A stretch of 61,641 nucleotides of DNA, taken from an uncultured Oscillospiraceae bacterium (GTDB taxonomy: Bacteria > Bacillota > Clostridia > Oscillospirales > Oscillospiraceae). Within the stretch, counting starts at the first letter, position 1, and each line of letters begins with the position of its first letter. This document shows positions 25,498 through 33,007 of this stretch, one piece after another. The notes below the pieces were generated by a model. That model did not search any database, was not told the DNA's origin, and was given only the letters and a program-made list of their open reading frames with translations. The stretch is from the NCBI GenBank assembly GCA_934589225.1, contig CAKTNS010000009.1:1-61641 (forward strand). Direction: 5' to 3'. A program made the position numbers and the translations under genes.

Positions 25498-25528
25498 CCC
25501 CTGGATTTTTAGGAATCCAGGGGTGTTT
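25498..25528 (+). terminator. Hairpin after galE
   Basis: CCCCTGGATT and AATCCAGGGG with a 6-base loop followed by TGTTT; a modest terminator, with partial readthrough into the hydrolase possible. Confidence 0.65.
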
Positions 25529-25551
25529 CCATTATGAAAGGGGTTTTCGCT

Positions 25552-26523
25552 ATGGAGAAAAAACAGATCGCGGCCATTGCCGTTGGGGCGTTGGCCGGTG
25601 TGGGCGTGGGAGCCGCGGCGGTGAGCTGTGGGGCCAGCAAGGCCATGACGGACCTGGCCATGGACCGGAAAATTCCCGCCTACGGAAAATACATCAACGT
25701 CTCCGGCGGCCAGAAGGACGAGGCCTACAACGCCCGGAGGATTCGGGCCATGGAGGAACTGGAGGCTCTGCCCCGGGAGGATGTGGCCATCCAGTCCGCC
25801 GACGGGCTGAACCTGGTGGGCCATCTGATCAAAAGCCGGTACCCCCGGCGGCTGATCATCGCCTTCCACGGCTGGCGTTCCGGCTGGAGCCGGGATTTTT
25901 GCATGGTGGCCCCCTTCTGGCTGGAGCAGCACTGCAACATCCTCTTTGTAGAGCAGCGGGCCCAGGGCAACAGCCAGGGGGATTACATTGGCTTTGGCCT
26001 CTTAGAGCGCAGTGACTGCCGCCAGTGGGCCATGTGGGCGGAGGAGCAGAAGTTTGGCCTCCCCATCTATCTGGCAGGCATTTCCATGGGGGCCGCCACG
26101 GTGCTGATGGCCTCCGGCATGGACCTGCCGGAGAGCGTCCGGGGCATCATTGCCGACTGCGGCTACACCTCCCCCCGGGACATCTGCGTCCACGTGGCCC
26201 GGGACAACCTGCATGTGACCTACACCCCCCTGCGCAGTGCCTGGGTGGACCGGTGCTTCCGGAAAAAAATCCACATGACCTCCGGGGCCTACTCCACCCT
26301 TACCGCCATGAAGACCGTGAAGGTTCCCATCCTCTTCATCCACGGCACCGCCGACAGCTTCGTGCCCATTGAAATGACCTACTGCAACTACCGGGCCTGC
26401 GCCGCCCCCAAGCGCCTGGTGGTGGTCCCCGGCGCGGGCCATGCCATGAGCTACGCCGTAGAGCCGGAAACCTGTCAAAAGGCCATGACCGCCTTCTTCC
26501 GGGATTTCGATTTGGCAGAATAA
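25552..26523 (+). CDS. Alpha/beta hydrolase with N-terminal membrane segment
   Basis: 323 residues. Hydrophobic N-terminus (IAAIAVGALAGVGVGAAA) followed by Cys could be a signal anchor. Hydrolase core: nucleophile elbow AGISMGAAT near residue 172, acid HGTADSFVP near 268, and His in PGAGHAMSY near 298, giving a full Ser-Asp-His triad. Similar to the YqkD/BAAT-like group of uncharacterised hydrolases. AAAGGGG lies before the chosen ATG; an ATG 18 bases upstream overlaps the ribosome site region. Substrate unknown, perhaps an ester or peptide. Confidence 0.85.
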   Translation: MEKKQIAAIAVGALAGVGVGAAAVSCGASKAMTDLAMDRKIPAYGKYINVSGGQKDEAYNARRIRAMEELEALPREDVAIQSADGLNLVGHLIKSRYPRRLIIAFHGWRSGWSRDFCMVAPFWLEQHCNILFVEQRAQGNSQGDYIGFGLLERSDCRQWAMWAEEQKFGLPIYLAGISMGAATVLMASGMDLPESVRGIIADCGYTSPRDICVHVARDNLHVTYTPLRSAWVDRCFRKKIHMTSGAYSTLTAMKTVKVPILFIHGTADSFVPIEMTYCNYRACAAPKRLVVVPGAGHAMSYAVEPETCQKAMTAFFRDFDLAE

Positions 26524-26535
26524 AAGCAGAAACAG

Positions 26536-26567
26536 CGCCCCCTCCAAAAACATGAATGGAGGGGGCG
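26536..26567. terminator. GC-rich hairpin after the hydrolase
   Basis: CGCCCCCTCC and GGAGGGGGCG, 12-base loop. No T-run follows directly, so termination is uncertain. Confidence 0.5.
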
Positions 26568-26609
26568 AAAGCTTTACACAATGTTTAAAATTTTGAAACG
26601 GTTTCCGTA

Positions 26610-26639
26610 TTGACACAGGCCCCCGCTTTGGTGTATAGT
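26610..26639 (+). promoter_or_regulatory. Promoter of the zinc-uptake operon
   Basis: TTGACA (consensus), 18 bases, TATAGT, about 65 bases upstream of the small Cys/His protein. An AT-rich stretch (ATGTTTAAAATTTTGAAAC) just upstream could hold a metalloregulator site, but I do not recognise a consensus Zur/AdcR box. Confidence 0.65.
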
Positions 26640-26706
26640 GACCGGCAAAGAATTACAAGGCAAAGGCGCCCTATTGGGGGCCCTTCGCAAGAAGCGGGAG
26701 GTGTGT

Positions 26707-27006
26707 ATGATGGCAAAGAACAAACGGACGCTGGCGGTGCTGCTGGCGGTGACCTTGCTTGCCGTCATGCTGCTCTCCACGGCTTTTCTCGCGGAGGAGG
26801 CCCATCACGACTGTGTTGGGGACGGCTGCCAGATTTGCTTGCAGATGAGTATTTGCCGGGGACTTCTGAAAGAACTGTCCCTGGTGCTTCTGGCTGCCCT
26901 GGCGGCACTGGTGGCGCTTTGCGCCTTTCGGAGCGTTCCCCGGGCCTGTGAAAACACCTCCACCCCTGGGACGCTGGTGGCCCTGAAGGTGAAGCTCTCC
27001 AATTAA
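26707..27006 (+). CDS. Small Cys/His-rich two-helix membrane protein
   Basis: 99 residues (two consecutive ATGs; GGGAGG precedes). Helix 1 about 10-30, then an external loop EEAHHDCVGDGCQICLQMSI with two His and three Cys in a metal-ligand-like pattern, then helix 2 about 52-75 and a short tail. It is the first gene downstream of the operon promoter and directly precedes zinc transporter genes. A metal sensor, chaperone or periplasmic-face zinc handler is plausible. I recall similar small proteins beside metal importers in Clostridia but know no assigned function. Confidence 0.7.
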   Translation: MMAKNKRTLAVLLAVTLLAVMLLSTAFLAEEAHHDCVGDGCQICLQMSICRGLLKELSLVLLAALAALVALCAFRSVPRACENTSTPGTLVALKVKLSN

Positions 27007-27014
27007 ATAAGAAC

Positions 27015-27082
27015 AATACAAGGGCAAGGTCTATCCTTTTTGGATAGGCTGTTGCGGCGCTGCCGCGGGCCCTTGTATTTTT
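27015..27082 (+). ncRNA. Predicted three-way-junction RNA / terminator before znuA
   Basis: Closing stem AATACAAGGGC / GCCCTTGTATT (11 bp) encloses two perfect hairpins, CTATCC-TTTTT-GGATAG and GCGGC-GCT-GCCGC, and is followed by TTTTT. It could be a terminator with a structured head, a processing signal, or a regulatory leader between the small protein and the zinc-binding protein gene. I match it to no known riboswitch. Confidence 0.6.
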
Positions 27083-27128
27083 GCGCCCATTTTCAGGATA
27101 TGTTCTTATTTACAGGAGGAAAACACCC

Positions 27129-28178
27129 ATGAAAAAAACAATTTCCGTTCTCTTGACGGTTCTGGCACTGGCGGGAATGCTGACCGGCTGCGTGCAGCCT
27201 GCCGATACCGCTTCTGAAACCGCATCCGCCCCCCAGACCGTGCCGGAGCTGCCCGGGGCTTCCCAGGATGTGGCAGCCCCGGAAAAGAAGCTTCAAATCG
27301 TTACCACCATCTTCCCGGAATACGACTGGGTCCGGGAGATCATGGGGGAGCAGGCCGATAATGCCCAGATCACCATGCTGCTGGACAACGGCGTCGATCT
27401 GCACAGCTACCAGCCCACCGCCGATGATATGATCAAAATCGCCGACTGCGACCTTTTCGTCTATGTAGGCGGCGAGTCCGACGGTTGGGTAGAGGATGCG
27501 CTGAAAAATGCCGCCAACAAGCGGCTGCAGGTCATTGACCTGCTGGACGTGCTGAAGGATGCCGTGAAGACGGAAGAAACGGTTCCGGGTATGCAGGCGG
27601 AGGATGCTCACGAGGAAGAGGGCCACGACCATGCTGAAGCGGAATACGACGAGCACGTCTGGCTGTCTTTGAAGAATGCTCAAACGCTGGTGGGTGCCAT
27701 TTCCGATGCCTTGCAGAAGCTTGACCCGGAGAAGAAAGACACCTATGCCGCCAATTCCCAGGCCTATGTGAAAAAGCTGTCCGCCCTTGACGGGGATTAT
27801 CAGGCAGCCGTGGACCATGCCGCCTATAAAACCGTTTTGTTCGGTGACCGCTTCCCCTTCCGCTATCTGGTGGATGATTACGGCCTGAACTACTACGCCG
27901 CCTTCGCCGGGTGCTCCGCGGAAAGCGAAGCCAGCTTTGAAACCGTCTCCTTCCTGGCTCAGAAGGTGGACCAGCTGAAGCTGCCCTGCGTGCTGACCAT
28001 TGAGGGCAAGAAGCACAAAATCGCGGAAACCATCGTGGAGAATACGGCGGAGAAAAATCAGAAGATTCTGACCATGGACTCCATGCAGTCCACTACCTCC
28101 CGGGATGTGGCGGCGGGTGTGACCTATCTTTCCGTCATGGAAAAGAACCTCACCGTGCTGAAAGAAGCACTGGGCTAA
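27129..28178 (+). CDS. znuA: Zinc ABC transporter substrate-binding lipoprotein (ZnuA/AdcA-like)
   Basis: 349 residues. Lipoprotein signal with lipobox LTGC; cluster A-1 metal-binding fold with the first His in DNGVDLHSYQPTADD and a His/Glu-rich loop (HEEEGHDHAEAEYDEH) near residues 160-175, typical of Zn-binding proteins, then GDRFPFRYLVDDYGL. It captures Zn2+ outside the membrane for the ZnuBC importer. AGGAGG ribosome site. Manganese or other metals are less likely because of the His-rich loop. Confidence 0.92.
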   Translation: MKKTISVLLTVLALAGMLTGCVQPADTASETASAPQTVPELPGASQDVAAPEKKLQIVTTIFPEYDWVREIMGEQADNAQITMLLDNGVDLHSYQPTADDMIKIADCDLFVYVGGESDGWVEDALKNAANKRLQVIDLLDVLKDAVKTEETVPGMQAEDAHEEEGHDHAEAEYDEHVWLSLKNAQTLVGAISDALQKLDPEKKDTYAANSQAYVKKLSALDGDYQAAVDHAAYKTVLFGDRFPFRYLVDDYGLNYYAAFAGCSAESEASFETVSFLAQKVDQLKLPCVLTIEGKKHKIAETIVENTAEKNQKILTMDSMQSTTSRDVAAGVTYLSVMEKNLTVLKEALG

Positions 28179-28190
28179 GGAGGGAGAATT

Positions 28191-28892
28191 ATGGCACAGC
28201 TCACCTGTCAAAATCTCCGGGTCGGCTATGAGGGACGGGCCGTTTCCCGGGACCTGACCTTCTCCGTCAGCCGGGGGAACTATCTGTGTATCCTGGGAGA
28301 AAACGGCTCCGGCAAATCCACCCTGATGAAAACCATTCTGGGTCTGCTGCCACCCATCAGCGGGAAGATTTTGACGGGTGACGGCCTGGAGAAAAACGAG
28401 ATCGGGTATCTGCCCCAGCAGACCCGGGTCCAGCGGGATTTTCCGGCATCGGTGCAGGAGATCGTCCTCTCCGGCTGCCAGAGCCGCCGCCCCTTTTACA
28501 GCAGGGAGGACAAAAGGAGCGCCCGGGAAAACATGGAAAAAATGGGGCTGGGGCCCCTTTCCGGCCGCTGCTATCGGACGCTTTCCGGAGGCCAGCAGCA
28601 GCGGGTCCTGCTGGCCAGGGCCCTCTGCGCAACCCGGAAAATGCTGCTGCTGGACGAGCCGGTTTCCGGACTGGACCCCAAGGTCACGGCGGAGATGTAC
28701 GGGCTCATCCGGGAGCTCAACCTTCAGGAGGGGATCACCGTGGTTATGATCTCCCACGATGTTTCCACCGCCCTGGGCGACGCAAGCCACATTCTCCATC
28801 TTGGCGAGCCCCTGTTCTTTGGAACCAAAGCGGACTATCTCCAAAGCCCCCAAGGGCGGCTCTATACCGCCGGGAGAGGAGGAAATGGGTAA
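28191..28892 (+). CDS. znuC: Zinc ABC transporter ATP-binding protein
   Basis: 233 residues. Walker A GENGSGKST near residue 37, signature LSGGQQQRV near 130, Walker B MLLLDEPVSGLD near 152, and switch His in MISHD near 187. Supplies energy for metal import. Starts 12 bases after znuA with GGAGGG; its stop overlaps the permease start. Confidence 0.95.
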   Translation: MAQLTCQNLRVGYEGRAVSRDLTFSVSRGNYLCILGENGSGKSTLMKTILGLLPPISGKILTGDGLEKNEIGYLPQQTRVQRDFPASVQEIVLSGCQSRRPFYSREDKRSARENMEKMGLGPLSGRCYRTLSGGQQQRVLLARALCATRKMLLLDEPVSGLDPKVTAEMYGLIRELNLQEGITVVMISHDVSTALGDASHILHLGEPLFFGTKADYLQSPQGRLYTAGRGGNG

Positions 28893-29743
28893 TGAACGCC
28901 ATGATTCAAAAGCTCTGCTTCTATTGGACCTATCCCTTTGTGCGTTATGCCCTGGTGGTGGGGGTCCTGATCGCCCTGTGCTCCTCGCTATTGGGGGTGA
29001 CGCTGGTGCTCAAGCGGTTCTCTTTCATCGGGGACGGCCTTTCCCATGTGGCCTTCGGGGCCATGGCCGTGGCGGGGGTTCTGGGCTTTACAGACAACAT
29101 GCCCTTTGTAATGGCCGTTACCGTGATTTGTGCGGTGCTGCTTTTAAGGACCGGGCAGAATACAAAGCTCCAGGGCGATGCCGCCGTGGCCATGCTCTCC
29201 GTAGGGGCTCTGGCCATCGGCTATCTGCTGATGAACCTGTTTTCCACCTCTTCCAATCTGTCGGGGGACGTGTGCAGCACCCTGTTTGGCTCCACCTCCA
29301 TTCTGACCCTGTCCCTTTGGAAGGTGTGGCTGTGCGTCGGAATGTCGGTGCTGGTGGTGCTGATCTATGTGTTGTCCTACAACAAGATTTTCGCCGTGAC
29401 CTTTGACGAAAACTTTGCCAAAGCTGTGGGCACCCCGGTGGAGCGGTATGATCTTCTGATCGCGGTAACGGTGGCGGTGGTCATTGTGCTGGCCATGAAT
29501 CTGGTGGGCTCTCTGCTGATTTCCGCGCTGGTGATCTTCCCGGCCCTTTCAGCCATGCGGGTCTACAGCAGCTTCCGGGCCGTGACGGTCTGTTCCGCGG
29601 TGCTTTCCACGGTCTGCGCCGCCCTGGGCATTCTGATCGCCATTCTGGCGGGGACCCCCGTGGGCTCCACCATCGTGGCGGTGAATATTCTGGCCTTTTT
29701 CCTGTTCTCCGGGGTGGGCCTTCTTGGAGGGATACACAGATGA
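28892..29743 (+). CDS. znuB: Zinc ABC transporter permease
   Basis: 283 residues of the ABC-3 metal permease family, about eight membrane helices. FSFIGDGLSHVAFGAMA near residue 42 and NLVGSLLISALVIFPALSA near 200 are family motifs. Start overlaps the ATPase stop (TAATG), and its own end overlaps the next gene (ATGA), so the operon is tightly coupled. Confidence 0.95.
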   Translation: MNAMIQKLCFYWTYPFVRYALVVGVLIALCSSLLGVTLVLKRFSFIGDGLSHVAFGAMAVAGVLGFTDNMPFVMAVTVICAVLLLRTGQNTKLQGDAAVAMLSVGALAIGYLLMNLFSTSSNLSGDVCSTLFGSTSILTLSLWKVWLCVGMSVLVVLIYVLSYNKIFAVTFDENFAKAVGTPVERYDLLIAVTVAVVIVLAMNLVGSLLISALVIFPALSAMRVYSSFRAVTVCSAVLSTVCAALGILIAILAGTPVGSTIVAVNILAFFLFSGVGLLGGIHR

Positions 29744-30339
29744 AACGAATCGCTTGCTTTTTGCTCTCCCTGCTGCTGGTTGGAAATCTAACCGCCTGCG
29801 CTGCGGGGGAAACAGCGGCACCGGCTGACAGGACTTCCGCCGAAACCCTGCCGGAACAGGAGCTGCCCACCGAAATCCCACCGGAAACGACACTTGCCGC
29901 CGAAACCGGGGCCCTTCCCACCCTTCCCCTGGAAACAGCGCCGCCCGCCGAGCCCCAGGAAAGTGCCGGAGCCAAAGAGACCGTGGATCTGACCGTTTTG
30001 AGCGCCACCATGGTCTATGCGGAGGTGTTCAACATGATGGCCGCTCCGGAGGAGTATGTGGGGAAAACTGTGAAAATGCGGGGCCTTTTCAGCAAGGGCC
30101 AGCTTTACGCCGGTGACGGCAGTCTGAATGACGGGGGCCAGGTCTTTGCCTGCATCATCCAGGATGCCACGGCCTGCTGCGCCCAGGGCATCCCCTTTGA
30201 CCTGTCCGGAAATCACACCTACCCCCAGGACTACCCGGAGCTGGGCACCCAGATCACGGTCCAGGGCACCTTTGAACGTCACAGCCAGGACGGCATGGAA
30301 TTCTACCGATTGGGCAACGCCCAGATGCTGCCCGAATAA
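29740..30339 (+). CDS. Zinc-operon lipoprotein with C-terminal OB-like domain
   Basis: 199 residues. Signal with lipobox LTAC (Cys20), a Thr/Glu/Pro-rich low-complexity linker (about 25-80), and a compact C-terminal domain with EEYVGKTVKMRGLF and ITVQGTFERH, a pattern like small OB-fold lipoproteins. A Cys-Cys pair (DATACCAQG) is present. Overlap with znuB places it in the zinc operon; a role in extracellular metal handling is an inference. Confidence 0.75.
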   Translation: MKRIACFLLSLLLVGNLTACAAGETAAPADRTSAETLPEQELPTEIPPETTLAAETGALPTLPLETAPPAEPQESAGAKETVDLTVLSATMVYAEVFNMMAAPEEYVGKTVKMRGLFSKGQLYAGDGSLNDGGQVFACIIQDATACCAQGIPFDLSGNHTYPQDYPELGTQITVQGTFERHSQDGMEFYRLGNAQMLPE

Positions 30340-30345
30340 TGGAAG

Positions 30346-30387
30346 CCCCCGGAGGGTTCAGGAACCGTGTCCTGCGCCCTCCGGGGG
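30346..30387. terminator. GC-rich hairpin between converging genes
   Basis: CCCCCGGAGGG and CCCTCCGGGGG, 20-base loop, between the zinc operon and the FAD protein. No T-run, so strength is uncertain. Confidence 0.55.
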
Positions 30388-30408
30388 TCATGATATACCT
30401 GTTGAAAA

Positions 30409-31785
30409 TTATCCTTCGTAACCGGTGATGCGTCTTGCCACGTGAACGCCGCTGGCGGAGGCGTGGGACAGGGAGTGGGTGATGCCGCTGCCGTCGCCGA
30501 TGATGTAGAGACCCGGGTACTTGGTCTCCAGGTGCTCGTCCACGGTGACTTCCATGTTGTAGAACTTGACCTCCACGCCGTAGAGCAGGGTGTCGTCATT
30601 GGCGGTGCCCGGGGCGATCTTGTCCAGGGCGTAGAGCATTTCGATGATGCCGTCCAAGATCCGCTTGGGCAGCACCAGGCTCAGATCGCCGGGGGTGGCG
30701 TTGAGGGTGGGGGTGACGAAGCTCTCCTCCATCCGCTTGGGGGTGGAGCGCTGGCCCCGGATCAGGTCGCCGAAGCGCTGGACGATGACGCCGCCGCCCA
30801 GCATATTGCTCAGCCGGGCAATGGACTCGCCGTAGCCGTTGGAATCCTTAAAGGGCTCGGAGAAGTGCTTGGCAACCAGCAGGGCAAAGTTGGTGTTTTC
30901 CGTCTGCTTGGCCGGGTCTTCATAGCTGTGGCCGTTGACGGTGATGATGCCGTTGGTGTTTTCGTTGACCACGGCGCCCTTGGGGTTCATGCAGAAGGTC
31001 CGGACCTTGTCCTCATACTTCTGGGTCCTGTAGACGATCTTGCTTTCATAGAGCTCGTCGGTCAGGTGGGAGAATACCACGGCGGGCAGCTCCACCCGGA
31101 CGCCGATGTCCACCCGGTTGGACTGGGTGGGGATGTCCAGGTCCCGGCAGATGGTTTCCATCCACTTGCTGCCGCTGCGGCCTACGGAGACCACGCACTG
31201 CTTGCAGTGGTAGGTTTCCTTGTCGCACAGGACTTCGTAGCCCTCCTCGGCCACATGAATGGCCCGGACGGGGGTTTCAAAGTGGAAATCCACCTTGTCC
31301 TTCAGGTGGTTATAGAGGTTTTCCAGCACCACATAGTTGATGTCCGTGCCCAGATGCCGGACGGAGGCATCCAGCAGGTGCAGGTCGTTCTGGATGCAGA
31401 TGGTCTTGAATTTGGTGCCGGAGGTGGAGTAGAGCTTGGTGCCCTCGCCGCCGTAGGCCATGTTGATCTCGTCAACATACTTCATCAGGTCCAGGGCCCG
31501 CTTCTTGCCGATGTACTCGTAGAGGGTGCCGCCAAAGTCATTGGTAATGTTGTATTTTCCGTCAGAAAAAGCCCCCGCGCCGCCGAAACCGCTCATGATG
31601 GAGCAGCTTTTGCAGCCGATGCAGCTTTTGACGGTGGTGCCGTTGATGGGGCAGGAGCGCTTGTTCAGAGGGTGACCGGCCTCAAAAACGCCGATTTTCA
31701 GTTGAGGGTCCCGCAGGATCAGCTCATAGGCGGAAAAAATACCGCCAGGGCCCGCGCCGATGATCAATACGTCGTAATTCGTCAT
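30409..31785 (-). CDS. FAD-dependent oxidoreductase (COG2509-like)
   Basis: 458 residues. N-terminal dinucleotide motif VLIIGAGPGGIFSAYEL, a Cys-rich stretch CPINGTTVKSCIGCKSCSI near residue 50, FSDGKYN near 78, and the C-terminal FAD motif PGLYIIGDGSG near 430. It fits the uncharacterised FAD-dependent dehydrogenases of the YhiN/COG2509 type. AGGAG ribosome site at the chosen ATG; a longer in-frame extension has none. Cytoplasmic; substrate unknown. The Cys cluster could bind Fe-S or serve redox chemistry. Confidence 0.85.
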   Translation of the reverse strand: MTNYDVLIIGAGPGGIFSAYELILRDPQLKIGVFEAGHPLNKRSCPINGTTVKSCIGCKSCSIMSGFGGAGAFSDGKYNITNDFGGTLYEYIGKKRALDLMKYVDEINMAYGGEGTKLYSTSGTKFKTICIQNDLHLLDASVRHLGTDINYVVLENLYNHLKDKVDFHFETPVRAIHVAEEGYEVLCDKETYHCKQCVVSVGRSGSKWMETICRDLDIPTQSNRVDIGVRVELPAVVFSHLTDELYESKIVYRTQKYEDKVRTFCMNPKGAVVNENTNGIITVNGHSYEDPAKQTENTNFALLVAKHFSEPFKDSNGYGESIARLSNMLGGGVIVQRFGDLIRGQRSTPKRMEESFVTPTLNATPGDLSLVLPKRILDGIIEMLYALDKIAPGTANDDTLLYGVEVKFYNMEVTVDEHLETKYPGLYIIGDGSGITHSLSHASASGVHVARRITGYEG

Positions 31786-31951
31786 ATTCTCTCCTAATAA
31801 TGTCCTCCGGGTCGCCCCGAGGTCAGGGTGGATGTTCTGCGTCAGGCCATACAAACCCAACATACACACCTATTATATTCCCCCAAAGCCCCCACGTCAA
31901 GAGGCGAACAGGCCGGTTCCGGGAAAATCCCGATCAAACCGAAAAAAAAGA

Positions 31952-31980
31952 TTGCTTTTTTGATGTTCCTATGCTATAAT
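31952..31980 (+). promoter_or_regulatory. Promoter of the tRNA-Gln/tRNA-Lys pair
   Basis: TTGCTT, 17 bases, TATAAT with extended TG motif; 24 bases before tRNA-Gln. Confidence 0.85.
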
Positions 31981-32003
31981 GCCCGGTGTGCCCAGTCAAA
32001 TAT

Positions 32004-32078
32004 TGGGATGTCGCCAAGCGGTAAGGCACCAGACTTTGACTCTGGCATTCGTCGGTTCAAATCCGGCCATCCCAGCCA
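32004..32078 (+). tRNA. tRNA-Gln (TTG)
   Basis: 75 bases including encoded CCA. Acceptor TGGGATG/CATCCCA with discriminator G, anticodon stem CCAGA/TCTGG with loop CTTTGAC giving anticodon TTG, T-loop TTCAAAT. Four bases separate it from tRNA-Lys. Confidence 0.96.
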
Positions 32079-32082
32079 ACAT

Positions 32083-32158
32083 GATCCGCTAGCTCAGTTG
32101 GCAGAGCAACTGCCTTTTAAGCAGTGGGTCCGGGGTTCGAATCCCCGGCGGGTCACCA
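32083..32158 (+). tRNA. tRNA-Lys (TTT)
   Basis: 76 bases including CCA. Acceptor GATCCGC/GCGGGTC, anticodon stem ACTGC/GCAGT with loop CTTTTAA (anticodon TTT), T-arm GGGGTTCGAATCCCC. Co-transcribed with tRNA-Gln. Its 3' half is mirrored beyond the terminator (see findings). Confidence 0.96.
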
Positions 32159-32200
32159 CAAAAAACAGGCTGCTACTTCCGTAGCAGCCTGTTTTTTGTG
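32158..32200 (+). terminator. Terminator of the tRNA-Gln/Lys transcript
   Basis: CAAAAAACAGGCTGCTAC / GTAGCAGCCTGTTTTTTG with a TTCC loop: a perfect stem with T-run starting at the CCA end. It is the centre of a 94-bp imperfect palindrome that includes the tRNA-Lys T-arm. Confidence 0.92.
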
Positions 32201-32520
32201 GTGTCCCCGTCGGGAGATTCGAACCCATCTAAATGTGGGTGTCCGGTGGACACCCACACCAACCAGTTCAAAAACTGGTTGGCTCCATAGTGTATTCGAA
32301 TCCCCGGCGGGCGTACCGTCCTTTCACCCACGTTTCGTGAAAGTACACCATCCGGTTACTGAAGAAATAATTTCGCAAACGACGTTGCGATAGCAAAAGC
32401 GGAAAACAGAATCCGTTGAATAAACAAAAAATCACCAGAAACAGGCCAGCCCCGGGGTCCAATTCCCCGACGTCCTCCTGTCCGGTGATTACACGGAAAG
32501 CTTAGCACGGTTTCAGCGGA
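32201..32520. repeat. tRNA-Lys-derived hairpin array
   Basis: No protein gene. Contents in order: an inverted T-arm/acceptor/CCA copy (32201-32226, reading TTCGAA on both strands), a perfect 10-bp hairpin GTGGGTGTCC/GGACACCCAC with GGT apex, a hairpin AACCAGTT/AACTGGTT, a forward copy of tRNA-Lys bases TTCGAATCCCCGGCGGG (32295-32311), hairpin CTTTCAC/GTGAAAG, and an outer repeat ATCACC...GGTGAT around a decayed T-arm (GGGGTCCAATTCCCCG, about 32454). Similar architecture occurs next to tRNA-Arg. Confidence 0.75.
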
Positions 32521-32990
32521 TTGTCAAGAAAGAATTTCAGGGGACTATTCTCCGGAAAACATCCCCGTTTTGTCATTCCGACCGGAGCAAAGCGGAGTGG
32601 AGGAATCTACTCAAGTTGCAGAAATAACCCACGTAGGGTAAAGCTTGCCACTTGGGAAGATTCCTCCACTCCATTTCATTTCGGTCGGGATGACATGTCG
32701 GGGGGTGGTTCCATTCAACCACACAGGTTGTATTCGAAACGTGGCGGGCGGCTAATAGCCGCCCCTACTGACGTGATACCATTCATCCGCACGGGTTGTA
32801 TTCGTTACGTTTCCGGAACGGCACATAGGCCGTTCCCTGCGGTTTCGCTGAGTGGTATATTCTTTAACCGACGCAGTTCAAAAACGGACACGTCTGTTAC
32901 CTAAATAATTGTCAATTGTCAATTGTCCATTGTCAATTTTCCCGTCCGGCCTTGCAATTTCCTTTAAGAGCCGATATAATGGGAAAAAAG
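32521..32990. repeat. Composite intergenic repeat block
   Basis: Contains a full GTCATTCC-family palindrome (32572-32694), the GCGGGCGGCTAATAGCCGCCC module (about 32747), the GGAACGGCACATAGGCCGTTCC module (about 32817) and a tandem AATTGTCA array (about 32905-32937). This order is the reverse of the block at 2.35-2.86 kb. No gene seen. Confidence 0.75.
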
Positions 32991-33007
32991 GAAAGGGGGG
33001 CACGGGG

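Noticed and set aside
27015..27082. Known metal riboswitch (NiCo/czcD or yybP-ykoY)
   Set aside because: The conserved junction sequences of those classes are not present; only the secondary structure is suggestive.
31828..32184. An open frame spanning tRNA-Gln and tRNA-Lys
   Set aside because: Overlaps two intact tRNAs and their promoter; composition is not protein-like.
32201..32520. A complete third tRNA gene in antisense orientation
   Set aside because: T-arm, acceptor strand and CCA are present, but no 5' acceptor strand, D-arm or standard anticodon arm could be found.
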